This document shows positions 6,389 to 7,316 of a stretch of DNA of 7,316 nucleotides, one piece after another. Numbering within the stretch: position 1 is the stretch's first letter; each line of letters starts with the position of its first letter. The stretch is from an uncultured Bacteroidales bacterium (GTDB taxonomy: Bacteria > Bacteroidota > Bacteroidia > Bacteroidales > Paludibacteraceae): contig CAMOMF010000155.1 of the NCBI GenBank assembly GCA_946619625.1, positions 1-7,316 of the forward strand, given 5' to 3'. The notes below the pieces were generated by a model. It made no database searches and was not told where the DNA came from. It worked only from the letters and a program-made list of their open reading frames with translations. The position numbers and the translations under genes were made by a program.

Positions 6389-7316
6389 TTATTCACCATA
6401 TTCCGTGCAATGGTCTGGATACCATGCTTCGCCCTCGATATTATAGAGGTCAAGGTCCTTCAGACTGCGGATGGTGATAGACCAATCGTATTGGTCGTGT
6501 GCGTAGCGTGCATTGTCGCGGTACTGACCAAGAATGCCGGTGATATTGCCCACCCACTCAGAGCATTCTATCACGCCATTGGCATCTGCGCCCGGCAGGT
6601 AGAAATAGGCGAACTTGGCGTATTCCGAGTTGCTGACCAGTGTCAGGTTGGTACCATCACTGACGATACGTCCCTGCGGGTAACCTACGTTCTGTGTAGT
6701 AGGAGCAAACACATTAGCGTTGGTGTCTTTCTCGGGGTCACCCGTCGAGCAGTTGTTCAGTGCGCCGTTGTTTTCGTACTGACCGGTGTAGAATACGTTC
6801 TCGATGCACACCAGTTTGGCATCCCACAGACGCATTGTCGCCTCGTCGGTGATACTTTGGAAATCCGAGATCGCCAGGGTGTCCACGTGCAATAACTGCG
6901 GAGCGGGCTTGCCAATGCGTTTCGTCGCCAGTTGGAAGCGTGCCCAAGGAATGCGTCCGGGCGCCCATCCCACCTTCTGCGCCGCATTGCTGGCGGTGTA
7001 GTTGTTATTGTACGCAGGTACGCACAACTGCGGTTGGTCGGCATATCGACCCACAGCCAGACCGTTCACGCGAATGAGGATCTCTTGGCCGAGGGGATAC
7101 ATACCGTTTACGCTGGAACCGTCCACACTGATTCGCAGTGCCTGCTGTTCGCCGCCAACCATCTGCTGAATGCAGAGGGTCTTGTAGAAATTGCCACCGT
7201 AATCGTCGGTTGTAATACGACCGCGGATATAGATACCGTTGCCGTTAGTAGGCAGTGTGTCCACCGAGAACAGCCACACATCGTCACCGTTGTTCGCACG
7301 CGTACGATATTGAGAG
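6389..7316 (-). CDS. DUF5689-type protein, probable exported lipoprotein (5' end outside window)
   Basis: Only the C-terminal 308 codons are visible. The frame runs to the window edge with no start; the GTG at 7277-7279 is internal because the conserved pattern extends upstream of it (SQYRTRANNGDDVWLFSVD). Features matching my recollection of the Bacteroidota DUF5689 family are IYIRGRITTDDYGGNFYKTL near the left end, followed by LRISVDGSSVNGMYPLGQEI and VNGLAVGRYADQPQL, a layout that looks like an OB-fold-type beta domain. The second part includes DAKLVCIENVFYTG and a stretch with GRIVSDGTNLTLVSNSEYAKF, then GNITGILGQY and WSITIRSLKDLDL near the C-terminus. Family members are usually surface or periplasmic lipoproteins of unknown function; the signal peptide that would show this lies outside the window. 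The gene is 21 bases upstream of the cvpA-family gene on the same strand. No enzymatic motif was recognised. Confidence 0.75.
   Translation of the reverse strand, partial: SQYRTRANNGDDVWLFSVDTLPTNGNGIYIRGRITTDDYGGNFYKTLCIQQMVGGEQQALRISVDGSSVNGMYPLGQEILIRVNGLAVGRYADQPQLCVPAYNNNYTASNAAQKVGWAPGRIPWARFQLATKRIGKPAPQLLHVDTLAISDFQSITDEATMRLWDAKLVCIENVFYTGQYENNGALNNCSTGDPEKDTNANVFAPTTQNVGYPQGRIVSDGTNLTLVSNSEYAKFAYFYLPGADANGVIECSEWVGNITGILGQYRDNARYAHDQYDWSITIRSLKDLDLYNIEGEAWYPDHCTEYGE

Noticed and set aside
7277..7279. GTG as the start of the DUF5689-type gene
   Set aside because: The frame continues upstream to the window edge with sensible protein sequence, and the GTG falls in the middle of a domain strand.

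Overview
The window reads as part of a Bacteroidota chromosome, most likely order Bacteroidales (Bacteroides/Prevotella type). The evidence is a DUF5689-type protein, a secreted pectate lyase with a C-terminal sorting-like tail, a Bacteroides-type xylose isomerase, and starts preceded by A/T-rich sequence rather than clear Shine-Dalgarno motifs. Base composition is moderately G+C-rich by eye, which does not fix the genus. Every supported gene lies on the minus strand, so transcription runs from the high coordinates to the low ones.

In transcription order the layout is: (1) the C-terminal part of a DUF5689-type protein (6389-7316, its start lies outside the window); (2) a CvpA-family membrane protein (5831-6367); (3) folK, a folate-pathway kinase (5376-5834), whose start overlaps the cvpA stop as ATGA; (4) a secreted PL1-type pectate lyase (3615-5348); (5) xylB xylulokinase (2207-3613), whose ATG follows the lyase stop after one base; (6) xylA xylose isomerase (884-2194); (7) a XylE-type D-xylose/proton symporter (869 down to the window edge, 3' end missing).

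The gaps between genes are 21, -4, 27, 1, 12 and 14 bases. There is no non-coding stretch above 30 bases, no room for an obvious intergenic terminator, and no RNA gene, CRISPR array, insertion sequence or notable repeat that I can see. I found no convincing Bacteroidota-type promoter (TTTG / TAnnTTTG) in the short gaps, so any internal promoter would have to lie inside a coding sequence.

Functionally, xylE, xylA and xylB form a complete route from external D-xylose to xylulose 5-phosphate: uptake, isomerisation, phosphorylation. The pectate lyase placed directly before xylB suggests that breakdown of plant cell-wall pectin is co-expressed with pentose use. The three upstream genes look like general cell functions (membrane protein, folate synthesis, lipoprotein-like DUF5689) and may or may not share the transcript. 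The window is mostly well-known families. The unusual part is the arrangement, and I see no clearly new system.
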